64,000 nt of DNA. Source: Pycnococcus provasolii. Taxonomy: Eukaryota > Chlorophyta > Pseudoscourfieldiophyceae > Pseudoscourfieldiales. Made by a program: the position numbers and the translations under genes. This document shows positions 8,997-18,164 of the stretch, in pieces (position 1 is the first letter of the stretch; the number at the start of each line of letters is the position of its first letter). The DNA lies in assembly GCA_049487715.1 (NCBI GenBank), contig CP150552.1, positions 930,001-994,000 on the forward strand, written 5' to 3'. The notes beneath the pieces are model-generated. The model was not told the DNA's origin, did no database searches, and worked only from the letters and a program-made list of their open reading frames with translations.

Positions 8997-10010
8997 ATGG
9001 TGGACATCGACGACCTCCCGCCGCACCTCCTCGCAACCGTCGTGCGTGAAGGTCAGCTCGACCTTGCCAGCGTCATCGCACTCGCAGGCACGTGCAAGAC
9101 GCTGCGCATTGGAATCGACGACGACATGTGCAGGCACGCGGTGGCGAGCGCGGCGGCGAGAAGGTGGGGCGCGGAGCGATGGAGAAACCACGAAAAAGAC
9201 GCCACTGACGATGGCGACTGCGGGCCGACGCCGCGAGAAGCGGCCGTTGCGCTGGAGGAGAGCGTCACGAAACTCGTCGGAAAGCTCAGATTCGACGACG
9301 CGCTGACACGCGTGAACGCTTGCGCCGTGTCCGACCAAGTGGAACCTTGCGAACAAAGGTGGGCACGCGCTGTCACACCCTTGCTTCGCATCGCAGTTGC
9401 CAAAGGTGCAAGAACGGGACGTGCAGCGGCAGCGTGGGTAATTGGCATGGACCGAAAGAACTTTCGCAACCGAGCTCTGCCTTACGTCTTGCAACGGCTA
9501 CGCTCGCTTAAGGGAATGAACGTACTCGACGCTCTACGAGCTGTGCTCTATCAGCTTCCTTTCCTGCCGATGGATGCAGGCCGTGGTGCCAATGCGGTGA
9601 TTAAGGAAATTAGCTGCGAATACGTGCGCGTAAACCAGTCGCGATTTGGGGTGGTGGAGAGGAGCGCATCAGAAATGTCACGACTGCAAGACGCCGTGCA
9701 CGTCATGCTGTACGCTCTCATAATGTTGAACACCGACCTATGGAACTCGGCAATCAAGACAAAAATCACGTTCCAGCAATGGAGCGAAGGCATACGTGCA
9801 AGCGTCGCGAATGGGTACTTCAGATCTGCGGAGCTCCTGTTGTTCTACGACTCGCTAATGCACAGCCCACTTCGTGACCGCCCGAAAGACGACGAGCACG
9901 TCGTGCTCGTGAGAGACTACGTCACGAGACTCGAATATGGGATCAACAGCAGCTGGTGGGGACGAGGCTGGGCGGACATGTACCAACTCGTTGTCGCGAC
10001 TCTCACGTGA
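8997..10010 (+). CDS. F-box plus Sec7-domain protein (FBXO8-like)
   Basis: From ATG 8997 the product has 337 residues. Residues 4-50 form an F-box (DDLPPHLLATVVREGQLDLA, then IALAGTCKTLR). Residues about 150-290 form a Sec7-like ARF exchange domain, with the hallmark second motif DAVHVMLYALIMLNTDLWN and the following ITFQQW. This F-box-Sec7 order is that of FBXO8. The first Sec7 motif, normally FRLPGE with the catalytic glutamic finger, is replaced by YQLPFLPMDAG, so I cannot see the catalytic Glu. It may bind ARF-type GTPases and direct their ubiquitination rather than exchange nucleotide. It converges on the alpha-mannosidase gene with a 14-bp gap. Confidence 0.72.
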   Translation: MVDIDDLPPHLLATVVREGQLDLASVIALAGTCKTLRIGIDDDMCRHAVASAAARRWGAERWRNHEKDATDDGDCGPTPREAAVALEESVTKLVGKLRFDDALTRVNACAVSDQVEPCEQRWARAVTPLLRIAVAKGARTGRAAAAWVIGMDRKNFRNRALPYVLQRLRSLKGMNVLDALRAVLYQLPFLPMDAGRGANAVIKEISCEYVRVNQSRFGVVERSASEMSRLQDAVHVMLYALIMLNTDLWNSAIKTKITFQQWSEGIRASVANGYFRSAELLLFYDSLMHSPLRDRPKDDEHVVLVRDYVTRLEYGINSSWWGRGWADMYQLVVATLT

Positions 10011-10024
10011 GAAACAAGTTGTTA

Positions 10025-13000
10025 CTAACGGAGTGCTTCAATGTTATCGCTGACCTCAATGGTCACCTCGAATGCTCGAATGTCCCCCGGATGAAGTTCC
10101 ACCTCCGTGCCTTTGTCATCGTGGCGGATGGCTTGGCGATCACCGCCGCTCGAGCTACTGTGGCACGAGGTATCCCAAACTAGTTTCTTGGCGTCGTATT
10201 CAGCAAGTGCCTGATTGCCGCTAAGTGTCACCTCCACCATGTCTGTCACTTGTCCATATCCCACAGCACTCGACAAGTCGACACTGACCGGAGTCATATG
10301 CGTTGCGTCCTCACCAGGCCCGAACATGTGAGACACCCTCACGAGCGCGTGAATCTGCCCTCCGCTGCTGCGTTTGCGGAGCACAACGGGTGCCTCGAGC
10401 AGCTCCACAGATGCCACGTACGCTAAGGGTGGCACCGCAGGCTCAGCACGTTCGCTGTGAGCAGCTAACGACGACGTCGACGACGTCGACGCCTTCTCGC
10501 TATCTAGACTGCCGGTGTCTGCGGCGAAGAGAGCAACGAGCGGGTGGCGATTGTGGCGCTGCGCTGCACGCATTGCCGCGGGCATGCCATCTGCACTGCC
10601 GAGCACGACGCGATGCGTGCCAGATACCATCAAGCCACGGCACACGAGATCACCACCCGCCTCTTCTGGCAGGCACTCGTCCTCCGCCAGCGCCTCACCC
10701 ACGCCAAGAAAGTCGTCGAATTGTAAGCGGCGGTGTACCATCACCTCGACCGCGCCATCGGTGAGACTGGCCGCCCCGCATGGGCGATCCACCGCAACGC
10801 CGAGTGCCGTGGTGTCAGATGCAATGCTTGCGAATGCGGTGATAGGATAGTAATTTCCAGCCGCAGGCTCCGAGATGGGCTCATATCCGGGCTTTGTTCC
10901 ACGCTCGCGCGGCATGGCACGATACCCGTTCGAGTCCGTAATCATGCGACCTTCCGACTTCACTGCACCCGCGGTGTCGTATGTGATTGACGGCTCGCTG
11001 CCGGCGAATTTTGCATCAGCACTTCCCTCCTCCATAAGTGGCCCGACGTGGTAATTCACCTCCACCTCGTCTGAGTCGGGGTACACGCGAAGGGTCGCCG
11101 ACAACGTCGCATCGAATGACATGTACACCTCCGATACGATTGGCCCGGCGGTTACCACGGCATTTGTCGACGACGGATGCAGTCGCACTGGATCCGAGCT
11201 ATTGGGGCGGAAAATGTAGGCGCCTGAATTAGGGCCAGGGTACTGATCTAGACCAGGAACAGGAAGCGTGGATCCCGCGCGTCCGATTGGCCACTGATTG
11301 TCCGAGTCGTCGACGAACGGCGCATTCCCCGACGAGCTGTTGTAAAGTGCGATGCTCACCTTGAATGGAACGTCGCCATCTTGTGTGCTGACAGCCACGG
11401 GCACACCAGATTCGAGCACCACCGCCGTGCCGCTCGAGTGCTGTTCCTTGGAAGAACGACCAGGAGCTCGCAGGTCCTCGCCCAAGGCGGTGGGACGCAC
11501 TGCAACGCGCTGATTCATGACCGCCGACGTCGAAAAGACCGTTGACGGACGTGCTCGTGCATTTGTCGTTGCCATCTTGTCAATCTCAATGGAATATGCC
11601 GCAGTGGAACGAGGCTGCACGGAAATTGCAAAGACGAGCTGTGCCACCGCACCGTTGGTGGTAGTTGCGGCAGATGCTTTCCCGGATGTTGCGCTGTACA
11701 GGTACCGAGCTCGGAATCGTCGCTGCGCGTCGTTAAGAGGCACCACCTGCGATTCGATCGGATCTCCCTTTGGCTGGTAATTTGCATCTAGCTCACGTAC
11801 GACGAGCCCAGCCGTCTCCGCAACGGGCACGCGGACGTATTCTTTCCTCTCAGTTGTGTCGGCGTTGAAGTACAGTGCCACAACGCGCTTCGTATCTGCA
11901 CCACCGCGCAGGCTTTCGCTGGCGGTGCATATGCTGGCATTCGCAAACGCGCACGGCGCGAATTTCAAGGCGGAGGGCACGGTGCCATGAAGCTGCGGCA
12001 CATGCTCGGCGACGAAAGCCATGGTGCCGTCGTATCCCTTGGCAAGCTGTCGCGCGTAGTCATCGGCAACGTGCTGCCTTTCGGTGCCCGACACGCCGTC
12101 GTGGTGCTGAACCAGGCCGAGAGCAAGCGCGAGCCGCGCCGTGGGCAAGCCCGCGTTGAGCTTTTGCACATTCCACGACATGGTGGCGCGAGTTGCCACT
12201 TCGAGAATGCGAGCGGAGTACATGAGACGCTGCATTTCGTACACGTAAAATTTGAGCGCAGGACGCGAGGTAAAGTATCCCGTCCAATAAGAGTTGCCAC
12301 GGTGTTCGTAAGGGAACAGGTCGTTCGGCTTGTCTGACCCAAGGCAAGGCCACGTGAGCGATTCGGCGTGCCTCGCCGCGGTGTACCTGTCCGGCGTGGA
12401 GTAAAATACCTTCACTTGATCACCGTAGCGCTCGTTGACGTGGTGGATGAGCTTATCCATTTCCTTGAAATAGCCATACGCGTTGGCGTAGTTGAAGTCG
12501 CTACCCATCTTGATCATAACGTTGCTTGCGTGCGTCTTAGTTGCCGGTGCGCTGTCGGGAAGGCGAGTGCACCATCGAGGCGGCTGATTGGCATCGTCAC
12601 CGCCACACGTTCCACAGAGCCGGCACGTCGCGTCGGATTTGCCTCTGTATAGCGTAGCAATGGCGTGAGCCTTTGCGACGAAATCGTCGACAACGCCATC
12701 AAGGTTGTAGTCCTCGAGCCAAGGGTCGTCCTGGATGAAGTCGGACGCGCTGCGCGTCGGGTCCCAGTCAAACCCAGGAGGTGGTCCGTAGTTGCCCGAC
12801 TCCATGAGTCCCGCGAGACCTGGATCCTGCTCCGTCGAGGGCTGTCCTCGAAACCACCCGAATTCCAGTTCCTGCGCGAGTTTGCGTCGCAGCAGGTCGC
12901 CGTAGTCCTCCCTCCCAAAATACCACGCGTCGAATCCGACCCCACGCGTGAGCAGCGTCGCCTGCGTGTGCGAGTGCCCGAACGGGTCAACCTGCCAGCC

Positions 13001-13462
13001 CACGCTTGGTGTGTAGTCGAACTCCTGTCTGAGGAACCTGTGCCCGACAGCCGTTTGGTCGAGCATGGCGACGTAGTCTGGCGCCGCCTCGTCGTGCATG
13101 CAGTACCCTCCGTTTGCGAAAGCGAGCTGTTTGTTTTGCACGAGCTGCTTGACGAGCTGCTTCGTGGCATCCGACTGGTCGCGCCACCACATGGTGAAAA
13201 ATGCCATTTCCACATAGACGAAGGTTTTGTTCGCGTCTAGGGAGAGTTCGCGCACGACGGTGTCGAGTATGAGTTCCACACGGCAGTTCTGTATGTCGTT
13301 GCGCAGTCCCTTGTAATACTGGTCCACGGTCTTGAGCCATCCGACGTCGTCGTGCGTGTGCGGCACGACGTGAACGTTCAAGGTCGAGGCGCTGACGTGC
13401 GCCAGGGCAGACAGAAGGAGGAGCAGGAGGCGCGCCGTGACCGCCATCGTGGAGCTTGACAT
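10025..13462 (-). CDS. Lysosomal-type alpha-mannosidase (GH38)
   Basis: The 1,145-residue secretory protein has a signal peptide (LLLLLLSALAHVSAS) and the GH38 entry motif VVPHTHDDVGWLKTVDQYY, whose His and Asp bind the catalytic zinc. The catalytic motif GWQVDPFGHSHTQA carries the nucleophile Asp at about 159. AYFGR-like (WYFGREDYGD), HHDGVSGT and the C-terminal beta domains are present. Length and motif set match class II lysosomal/vacuolar alpha-mannosidase (MAN2B1 type), which trims alpha-linked mannose from N-glycans during turnover in the vacuole. The gene has no intron. Telomere-like repeats lie about 115 bp upstream of its ATG. Confidence 0.93.
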   Translation of the reverse strand: MSSSTMAVTARLLLLLLSALAHVSASTLNVHVVPHTHDDVGWLKTVDQYYKGLRNDIQNCRVELILDTVVRELSLDANKTFVYVEMAFFTMWWRDQSDATKQLVKQLVQNKQLAFANGGYCMHDEAAPDYVAMLDQTAVGHRFLRQEFDYTPSVGWQVDPFGHSHTQATLLTRGVGFDAWYFGREDYGDLLRRKLAQELEFGWFRGQPSTEQDPGLAGLMESGNYGPPPGFDWDPTRSASDFIQDDPWLEDYNLDGVVDDFVAKAHAIATLYRGKSDATCRLCGTCGGDDANQPPRWCTRLPDSAPATKTHASNVMIKMGSDFNYANAYGYFKEMDKLIHHVNERYGDQVKVFYSTPDRYTAARHAESLTWPCLGSDKPNDLFPYEHRGNSYWTGYFTSRPALKFYVYEMQRLMYSARILEVATRATMSWNVQKLNAGLPTARLALALGLVQHHDGVSGTERQHVADDYARQLAKGYDGTMAFVAEHVPQLHGTVPSALKFAPCAFANASICTASESLRGGADTKRVVALYFNADTTERKEYVRVPVAETAGLVVRELDANYQPKGDPIESQVVPLNDAQRRFRARYLYSATSGKASAATTTNGAVAQLVFAISVQPRSTAAYSIEIDKMATTNARARPSTVFSTSAVMNQRVAVRPTALGEDLRAPGRSSKEQHSSGTAVVLESGVPVAVSTQDGDVPFKVSIALYNSSSGNAPFVDDSDNQWPIGRAGSTLPVPGLDQYPGPNSGAYIFRPNSSDPVRLHPSSTNAVVTAGPIVSEVYMSFDATLSATLRVYPDSDEVEVNYHVGPLMEEGSADAKFAGSEPSITYDTAGAVKSEGRMITDSNGYRAMPRERGTKPGYEPISEPAAGNYYPITAFASIASDTTALGVAVDRPCGAASLTDGAVEVMVHRRLQFDDFLGVGEALAEDECLPEEAGGDLVCRGLMVSGTHRVVLGSADGMPAAMRAAQRHNRHPLVALFAADTGSLDSEKASTSSTSSLAAHSERAEPAVPPLAYVASVELLEAPVVLRKRSSGGQIHALVRVSHMFGPGEDATHMTPVSVDLSSAVGYGQVTDMVEVTLSGNQALAEYDAKKLVWDTSCHSSSSGGDRQAIRHDDKGTEVELHPGDIRAFEVTIEVSDNIEALR

Positions 13463-13575
13463 GCGCGAAAGACGTCGTCTTTGCGGCTGACGGGACGTAG
13501 GGAGGGGCAGCGAAAACGGTTAGGAAGTACCCCTTGTAATGATTACCAACGTGGCAGGGGGGAGGGAGGGAGGGA

Positions 13576-13596
13576 ACCAACCCTAAACCCTAACCC
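13576..13596 (-). repeat. Telo-box-like CCCTAA cluster
   Basis: AACCCTAAACCCTAACCC lies upstream of the alpha-mannosidase start. Similar short telomere-like runs occur in several other promoter regions of this window, which suggests a cis element rather than a chromosome end. Confidence 0.55.
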
Positions 13597-13698
13597 GGTC
13601 TTGTTCTCCCTTGGGTTGGGGGTCCATCCCGGGTCCCTAAGGTTCAAAGGTGTAAACCACTTGGTAAACCACTAGTTACTATGTATATGCGGCACTCC

Positions 13699-14169
13699 TT
13701 AGCTCGGGTTGTCAGCCACCGCGCCGCTCGCAGTCATGCCGTTCGCATCCGCGTAGCGTGCCATGAACCGAAGGAAGCGCTCGCGCTCGAACGAACTGCG
13801 CCACGTGTACTTGCACTCGATCCGACTCGGCTTGCCGTTCACGAACTTGGCGTTCACGTCGATGGTTTTGATTTCGCCCTCCTCGTCCAGCATGTACAGC
13901 CCGGTGATTTCCCCGAGGTCGCCCGCCGCGTCGAAGACGTCTGGGCCGTCGAAGCTGAAGAAGGCTGTTCCCGAGTTCCCGTCGCGGCTCGCCGTCAGGC
14001 GTACGTCCGGAACGATCGTCTCGTTGACGCCCTGGATGAACTGCATCGAGCAGTCAGGCGAAGCTTCCGCGACGGCGCGAACTGCCCGCGCGGACACGGC
14101 GGCGCGTCGCGGCACCGCCACGCGGAGCACGCGTGCCTTGAGAGCTGCTGATCGAGGTGCTGCGAGCAT
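13699..14169 (-). CDS. psb28: Photosystem II Psb28 protein, nuclear-encoded
   Basis: The 156-residue product has an Arg/Ala-rich chloroplast transit peptide (about residues 1-40). The mature part (MQFIQGVNETIVPDVRLTAS, then RDGNSGTAFFSFDGPDVFD, EITGLYMLDEEGEI, AKFVNGKPSRIECKYTWRS and the helix FERERFLRFMARYADANGM) has the Psb28 signature throughout. Psb28 binds CP47-containing assembly intermediates on the stromal side during photosystem II biogenesis and repair. Length is normal for algal Psb28. Short (GT)n lies just upstream at 14184-14202. The gene is divergent from the TBC gene. Confidence 0.95.
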   Translation of the reverse strand: MLAAPRSAALKARVLRVAVPRRAAVSARAVRAVAEASPDCSMQFIQGVNETIVPDVRLTASRDGNSGTAFFSFDGPDVFDAAGDLGEITGLYMLDEEGEIKTIDVNAKFVNGKPSRIECKYTWRSSFERERFLRFMARYADANGMTASGAVADNPS

Positions 14170-14410
14170 TTGTCTGTGCTACAGTGTGTGTGTGTGTGTG
14201 TTTGTGCTTCGGTTGTGGTTCTGATCACCTTCCCAGCTGGGCGAGCGGAGGGAAGGGGAAGGGGGTCGGCCGTGGCCCGGGGGGTGAGATTCCACCCTGA
14301 GGCGATTGATTTGTGGCCCTGACAGCCTGAGGCGATTGATTTGACATTTTGACTTATCCCACACCGAGAGAGGGGGAGGGGACGGTTTACGATAGGGTTT
14401 TATCATTCCT

Positions 14411-14441
14411 GTTAGGGTTAGGGTTAGGGCTAGGGTTAGGA
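14411..14441 (+). repeat. Telomere-like TTAGGG repeats
   Basis: GTTAGGGTTAGGGTTAGGG, then CTAGGGTTAGG, lies about 75-105 bp upstream of the TBC gene start and in the promoter it shares with psb28. It is too short and too internal for a chromosome end. Confidence 0.6.
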
Positions 14442-14516
14442 GCAGGCACTCTACCCGAACCTTCACCTGCGGCGCGTCTGCCCCCCTCCCAACATTACGC
14501 GGTTTCACTTCCTCTC

Positions 14517-15887
14517 ATGGCGACGACGAAAACGGCGCAGGACACCGCGCGCGCCGTCAACGCCATACTGGACCACGTCGACGCGGCTACGGAAGCGGAG
14601 TCGAGGAGAATCGCGTTGCGTGACCTGCGACGCATCTCCGCCGTGCGTGGTCTCGCCACACAAGCCATCAGACGTCGCGCGTGGCCCGTGCTGCTCGGTT
14701 GCACCACGTCCTTCGACACGCCGTCCTCCTCCGCAGCATCAACGGCACCTTCACAAACACCGCCCAAAGACAGACAGCCCCACAGAGACAGCCGTGTTGT
14801 CGAGTGCGACGTCGCGCGCTCGCTCGTTCACTTCTCTGACGTCGCGTATTCAGGTGACGAGGAACTCGCCGAGAGAAGAAGGCAGCTCACTTGGATACTC
14901 GACAGCTGCTGCGAGGAGCACGTCGACGACGTGTACTACTACCAAGGGCTGCACGACATTGCGGGCGTGCTCCTGCTTGTCGTCGAGGATGCTAAGCTCG
15001 CGAAGCGCCTGCTGACGCGCCTGTGTCTGCACCACCTTCGCGACTGCACGCGCCCGGCGCTCGACGACGTTCTCGACGCACTGCAGCTCGTTCCCGCTCT
15101 TCTGCGACGGCACGACCCTCAGCTTGCCGAAGCTCTTGCGGATGCCGAGGTACCACCGCACTTTGCACTCAGCTGGCTGCTGACGTGGTTCAGCCACGGG
15201 TGTGCAACGCTTGCCGAGGCTGCGCGGTTGTTTGACCTGCTTCTCGGAGGGCATCCGCTCATGCCGCTGTACGTCGGCGTCGTGGCGATGTCGCAGCCTG
15301 CTTGCCGGCGTCGCCTGTTGGAGTGCAAGGCATCCGCTCAGGCAGACGACCCGGATTTCTGGCAGAGTCAGGCAATGGCACACATGCACAAGGCCCTAAC
15401 GAGCCTCGCCATCCCGGGAAGTACTGGCGCGGACACGCTCGCGAGGCTGGCATTCGCGCTGTACAAACGTCACCCGCCGGAGAAGCTCGACGGATACCGA
15501 ACATTCATCGGCCCGCTCGCAGCCGCGCGCCTGTTTCCGTTTGAGGGCCGCTGGCGCGACGCGACGCCCGTGGCTGAGCAGCGGCGGTATGCTGCGCTAC
15601 GTGCCCGACGGCAGAAGACGGGACACTGGAATGGTTTGGAGCCACGCTGGCTGACCTGGCTCGCTTCTGCCGCGCGAAAACCTGGTGCACCGCTTGCACT
15701 GACGGGTGCTGCCGCCCTAGGTGTGTGGCTCGTGGTGCCTTCACGCGTCGACAGTGGCGGCGGCGGTGGAGCGGCCGCGTCGAAGAGGTGGGCGGCAGCT
15801 GGCTGGGCCATCATCGGAGCAGCGGTGGCGGTTGGCACGGCGGCGATGACATTTTCGGACGACTTCACGTTCGACTTTGATTTGTAA
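14517..15887 (+). CDS. TBC-domain Rab GTPase-activating protein, TBC1D20-like
   Basis: The 456-residue product from ATG 14517 starts with ALRDLRRISAVRGLAT-type helices. It then has the TBC signature AIRRRAWPVLLG, the arginine-finger motif VECDVARS and the glutamine-finger motif YYYQGLHDIAG, both intact, so it should be catalytically competent. LSWLLTWFSH and FDLLLGGHPLMPLYVGVVAM follow the TBC1D20 pattern. The C-terminus has two hydrophobic stretches (ALTGAAALGVWLVVP and AAAGWAIIGAAVAVGTAAM), consistent with the tail anchor that places TBC1D20 in the ER, where it acts on Rab1 and Rab18. The frame is open upstream of 14517 but that part is telomere-like repeat. Confidence 0.88.
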   Translation: MATTKTAQDTARAVNAILDHVDAATEAESRRIALRDLRRISAVRGLATQAIRRRAWPVLLGCTTSFDTPSSSAASTAPSQTPPKDRQPHRDSRVVECDVARSLVHFSDVAYSGDEELAERRRQLTWILDSCCEEHVDDVYYYQGLHDIAGVLLLVVEDAKLAKRLLTRLCLHHLRDCTRPALDDVLDALQLVPALLRRHDPQLAEALADAEVPPHFALSWLLTWFSHGCATLAEAARLFDLLLGGHPLMPLYVGVVAMSQPACRRRLLECKASAQADDPDFWQSQAMAHMHKALTSLAIPGSTGADTLARLAFALYKRHPPEKLDGYRTFIGPLAAARLFPFEGRWRDATPVAEQRRYAALRARRQKTGHWNGLEPRWLTWLASAARKPGAPLALTGAAALGVWLVVPSRVDSGGGGGAAASKRWAAAGWAIIGAAVAVGTAAMTFSDDFTFDFDL

Positions 15888-15932
15888 CGTACTTGTGGTT
15901 TTGTTGGGTTGTTTACAAAGTTGTGTATAAAG

Positions 15933-16722
15933 TTAGTTTTGTGATCGAAGCGTTTCGTAAGCCTTGTTCACCTTCTGGAACGCCTCCTTCGCCTGCGGGT
16001 GGTTGCACTTGTCCGGGTGCACGGCACGTGCGAGCAGCCTGTAGTTTCTCTTGACGAGCGACATCTCCGCCGCCTCGAGTTTTCCAAGTCCGAGCACGGC
16101 GTGCGCCTCGTTCGTCGCGAGAATGCGTCGCACTTCCACCGCCGCCTCCTCTTTCGCGGTGGCATCCTTCTGCTCCGCGGCGAGTCGTTCCCAACGCTGC
16201 AGTCGTTCCGCCGCCGTGTCCGTGGCACCCGCCTCAACGAATCCTTTGACAAGGCTACTTGCTCTCGCCTTTCTCTTCGCTTCCTCCGCCTCTTCCGCGG
16301 CTCTTTTTCTTTCCGCCGCCGCCGTTTGCTCTGCACTGATGCGCGCCTGCTCCATTTTGATTCTTTCGACGAGCGCGGCACGCTCCTGCTCCTTCTTTTT
16401 GAGTCGTTCGGCGGTGTCGTCAACACGCTTCCACGTCTTCGCTTCCTTTTTCTTGGCGACTTCCTCCTTTCTTCTTGGCGAGTTCCTCCTGCTTCTCCTG
16501 CTTTTTCTTGGCGAGTTCCTCGCGTCGTTTTTGCAGTTCCGCCTCCTTTTGTTCAATCAGTAGTTTCTGCGCGGCGATTTGCTCAGGCGTGGGTCCCGTT
16601 TGTCCTCTCACCCACTGCTTCGACTGCTTGTTCGTCTTCGATATCGTCTTGTTGAGAGTCGCGTGCAGGCCATGCGTGTTCGCAGGTAGGTCGCACGGTG
16701 ATGGGTTGGCGGACGACGCCAT
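15933..16722 (-). CDS. J-domain (DnaJ/auxilin-like) protein with a frame break
   Basis: From ATG 16722 the product begins MASSANPSPCDLPANTHGLH, enters a highly charged coiled coil (ELAKKKQEKQEELAKKK), then loses frame near 16465-16475. The next frame continues the same coiled coil (EEVAKKKEAKTWKRVDDTAE) and ends in a J-domain: AHAVLGLGKLEAAEMSLVKR, with the HPD motif in LLARAVHPDKCNHPQAKEAF. A one-base difference in the AAGAAGAAAGGAGG run would unite the two frames. The J-domain stimulates an Hsp70 partner; its C-terminal position recalls auxilin-type proteins. The break may be a sequencing or assembly slip in a purine run, a real mutation, or a very small intron; I favour the first. Confidence 0.72.
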
Positions 16723-16892
16723 ATTATGATACAATGTACCTCCTTCCTGCAGGGGACGTTGACTCAAGTTGAGCGAGTGAGCGAAGAATGAAGAGGGAAG
16801 AGGCGGGATGGGATGGGATGGCACACCAACAACAACGACCCTGGAACTGGAACCAGCAGCTGCTATGGAGGGAGGGACTATTATTATTCAGT

Positions 16893-16925
16893 ACCCTAAC
16901 CCAGTAACCCTAACCCTAATAACCC
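16893..16925. repeat. Telo-box-like CCCTAA cluster
   Basis: CCCTAACCCAGTAACCC and TAACCCTAATAACCC lie in the 346-bp gap between the divergent J-domain gene and the unknown gene at 17069. Nothing else is evident in the gap. Confidence 0.5.
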
Positions 16926-17068
16926 TCATGAGGGATTGTTAACTCTTCCCCTCCCGGGTACGTTCCGGAGCTCTCCGACACGCCCTCTTCTGCCCTCTTC
17001 CTTGCAGCACACCCTTGGTTTGGGCTTAAGCTGCGCTTGTAATCGCTTCCTTGAGGCTCCTACAGCTC

Positions 17069-17980
17069 ATGGAACCACCGGTGCAGTCAGCGTCGCCTCC
17101 TCGGCCAAGGCCGTCTGGGAAGAGAACGCTTCGACCTCAGGGGGGATTGAACCAAGACGAGCATAACATGCAAGCGAAGACGTCACACGCGCAAACAAAA
17201 ACGAGCAACGCCGTCGGCAGTGCTCTATCATCCGTCCGCCAGTCGCTGCGGTCGTTAAGCGCACGCGCCTTGCCCGCCGCCGCGGAGAAGAGAGCACAGC
17301 ACCAACAGCAGGTGTCGTCGTCGTCGTCGTCATCGGCGGCGGCGGCGGCGGCGGCGGCGAAACAACCAAGTGAGCAAGGTGGTGGTACCACCGCAAGGAG
17401 AAGAAACACGTCGCTGCTCGATAGTATGCACAACCTGCTGGAGGAGGCGAGGTACGACGAGATTTCACGAGCTCGCTCAGAGTTGTTTGTGCTTGCCTAC
17501 GGAGCACGATGGCTGCTGAGACGGACCGTACGTCTTCTAACATCCGAGGCGATGTCGACGGTGGAATCGGAAGTGAACCGGTGGGTGCAAGGGGGTGGTG
17601 CGGAGAAAGTTATGCGAGCTTCGCTCGTTCTGCCCTCGGACATGGGACAAGTTGCGCGTGCCGCAGCCGCCGCAGGACCACCACCTTCTTTGCCATACGG
17701 CGACGAGACGCACGAAAAAAGGCACCAGGAACTTGCATCGCGGTTGGATGCCATCAGCGAGCGCCTTCGACGCATTGAGCTTGCAAGCTCGCCTTCGACG
17801 GCGGCGGCGGCGACAGCCGGAAGTGGAAGCAGCACGCCTCTACGAACGAGCTCGCGTGCCAACCAGCAGCAGCAAACACCACAGCAAAAAGAATGGCGTC
17901 GAAGCCGCGAGATGACGAAGGAAACGTCACCCAACTCGCTGTCTCTCTCCGCGTCACGTGTGGGTGTGCCGAGAAATTGA
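17069..17980 (+). CDS. Unknown protein with Ser/Ala-rich and coiled-coil regions
   Basis: The first ATG in this open frame is at 17069, giving 303 residues. The N-terminus is Ser/Arg-rich and includes serine and alanine runs encoded by GTC/GCG microsatellites (17318-17360). A structured middle part reads LLDSMHNLLEEARYDEISRA, then LFVLAYGARWLLRRTVRLL, possibly amphipathic helices. A coiled-coil helix follows (HQELASRLDAISERLRRIEL), then a low-complexity tail. I do not recognise a family. The antisense frames over the same interval are probably shadows. Upstream codons to 17051 start from TTG and are less likely. Confidence 0.5.
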   Translation: MEPPVQSASPPRPRPSGKRTLRPQGGLNQDEHNMQAKTSHAQTKTSNAVGSALSSVRQSLRSLSARALPAAAEKRAQHQQQVSSSSSSSAAAAAAAAKQPSEQGGGTTARRRNTSLLDSMHNLLEEARYDEISRARSELFVLAYGARWLLRRTVRLLTSEAMSTVESEVNRWVQGGGAEKVMRASLVLPSDMGQVARAAAAAGPPPSLPYGDETHEKRHQELASRLDAISERLRRIELASSPSTAAAATAGSGSSTPLRTSSRANQQQQTPQQKEWRRSREMTKETSPNSLSLSASRVGVPRN

Positions 17981-18164
17981 CGAACAGCCAGCCGTTGAAA
18001 ACTGACGTTTGTGTTTGTACGTCTTTCTCGTTCTCCCTCCCTTGTATTGGGGTCTACAGTGTGCGTGGTGACAAACTAAAAGGCTGGCAAAACAATCAAG
18101 TATTTAAAGAAAGAAGAAATTTATTACAAGAGGAAGGGGAGGTGATGAGTGTTACAGCAACCTC

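Noticed and set aside
10303-13240. Long plus-strand frames opposite the alpha-mannosidase gene
   Set aside because: They are antisense shadows of a GC-rich gene whose minus-strand protein matches GH38 from end to end.
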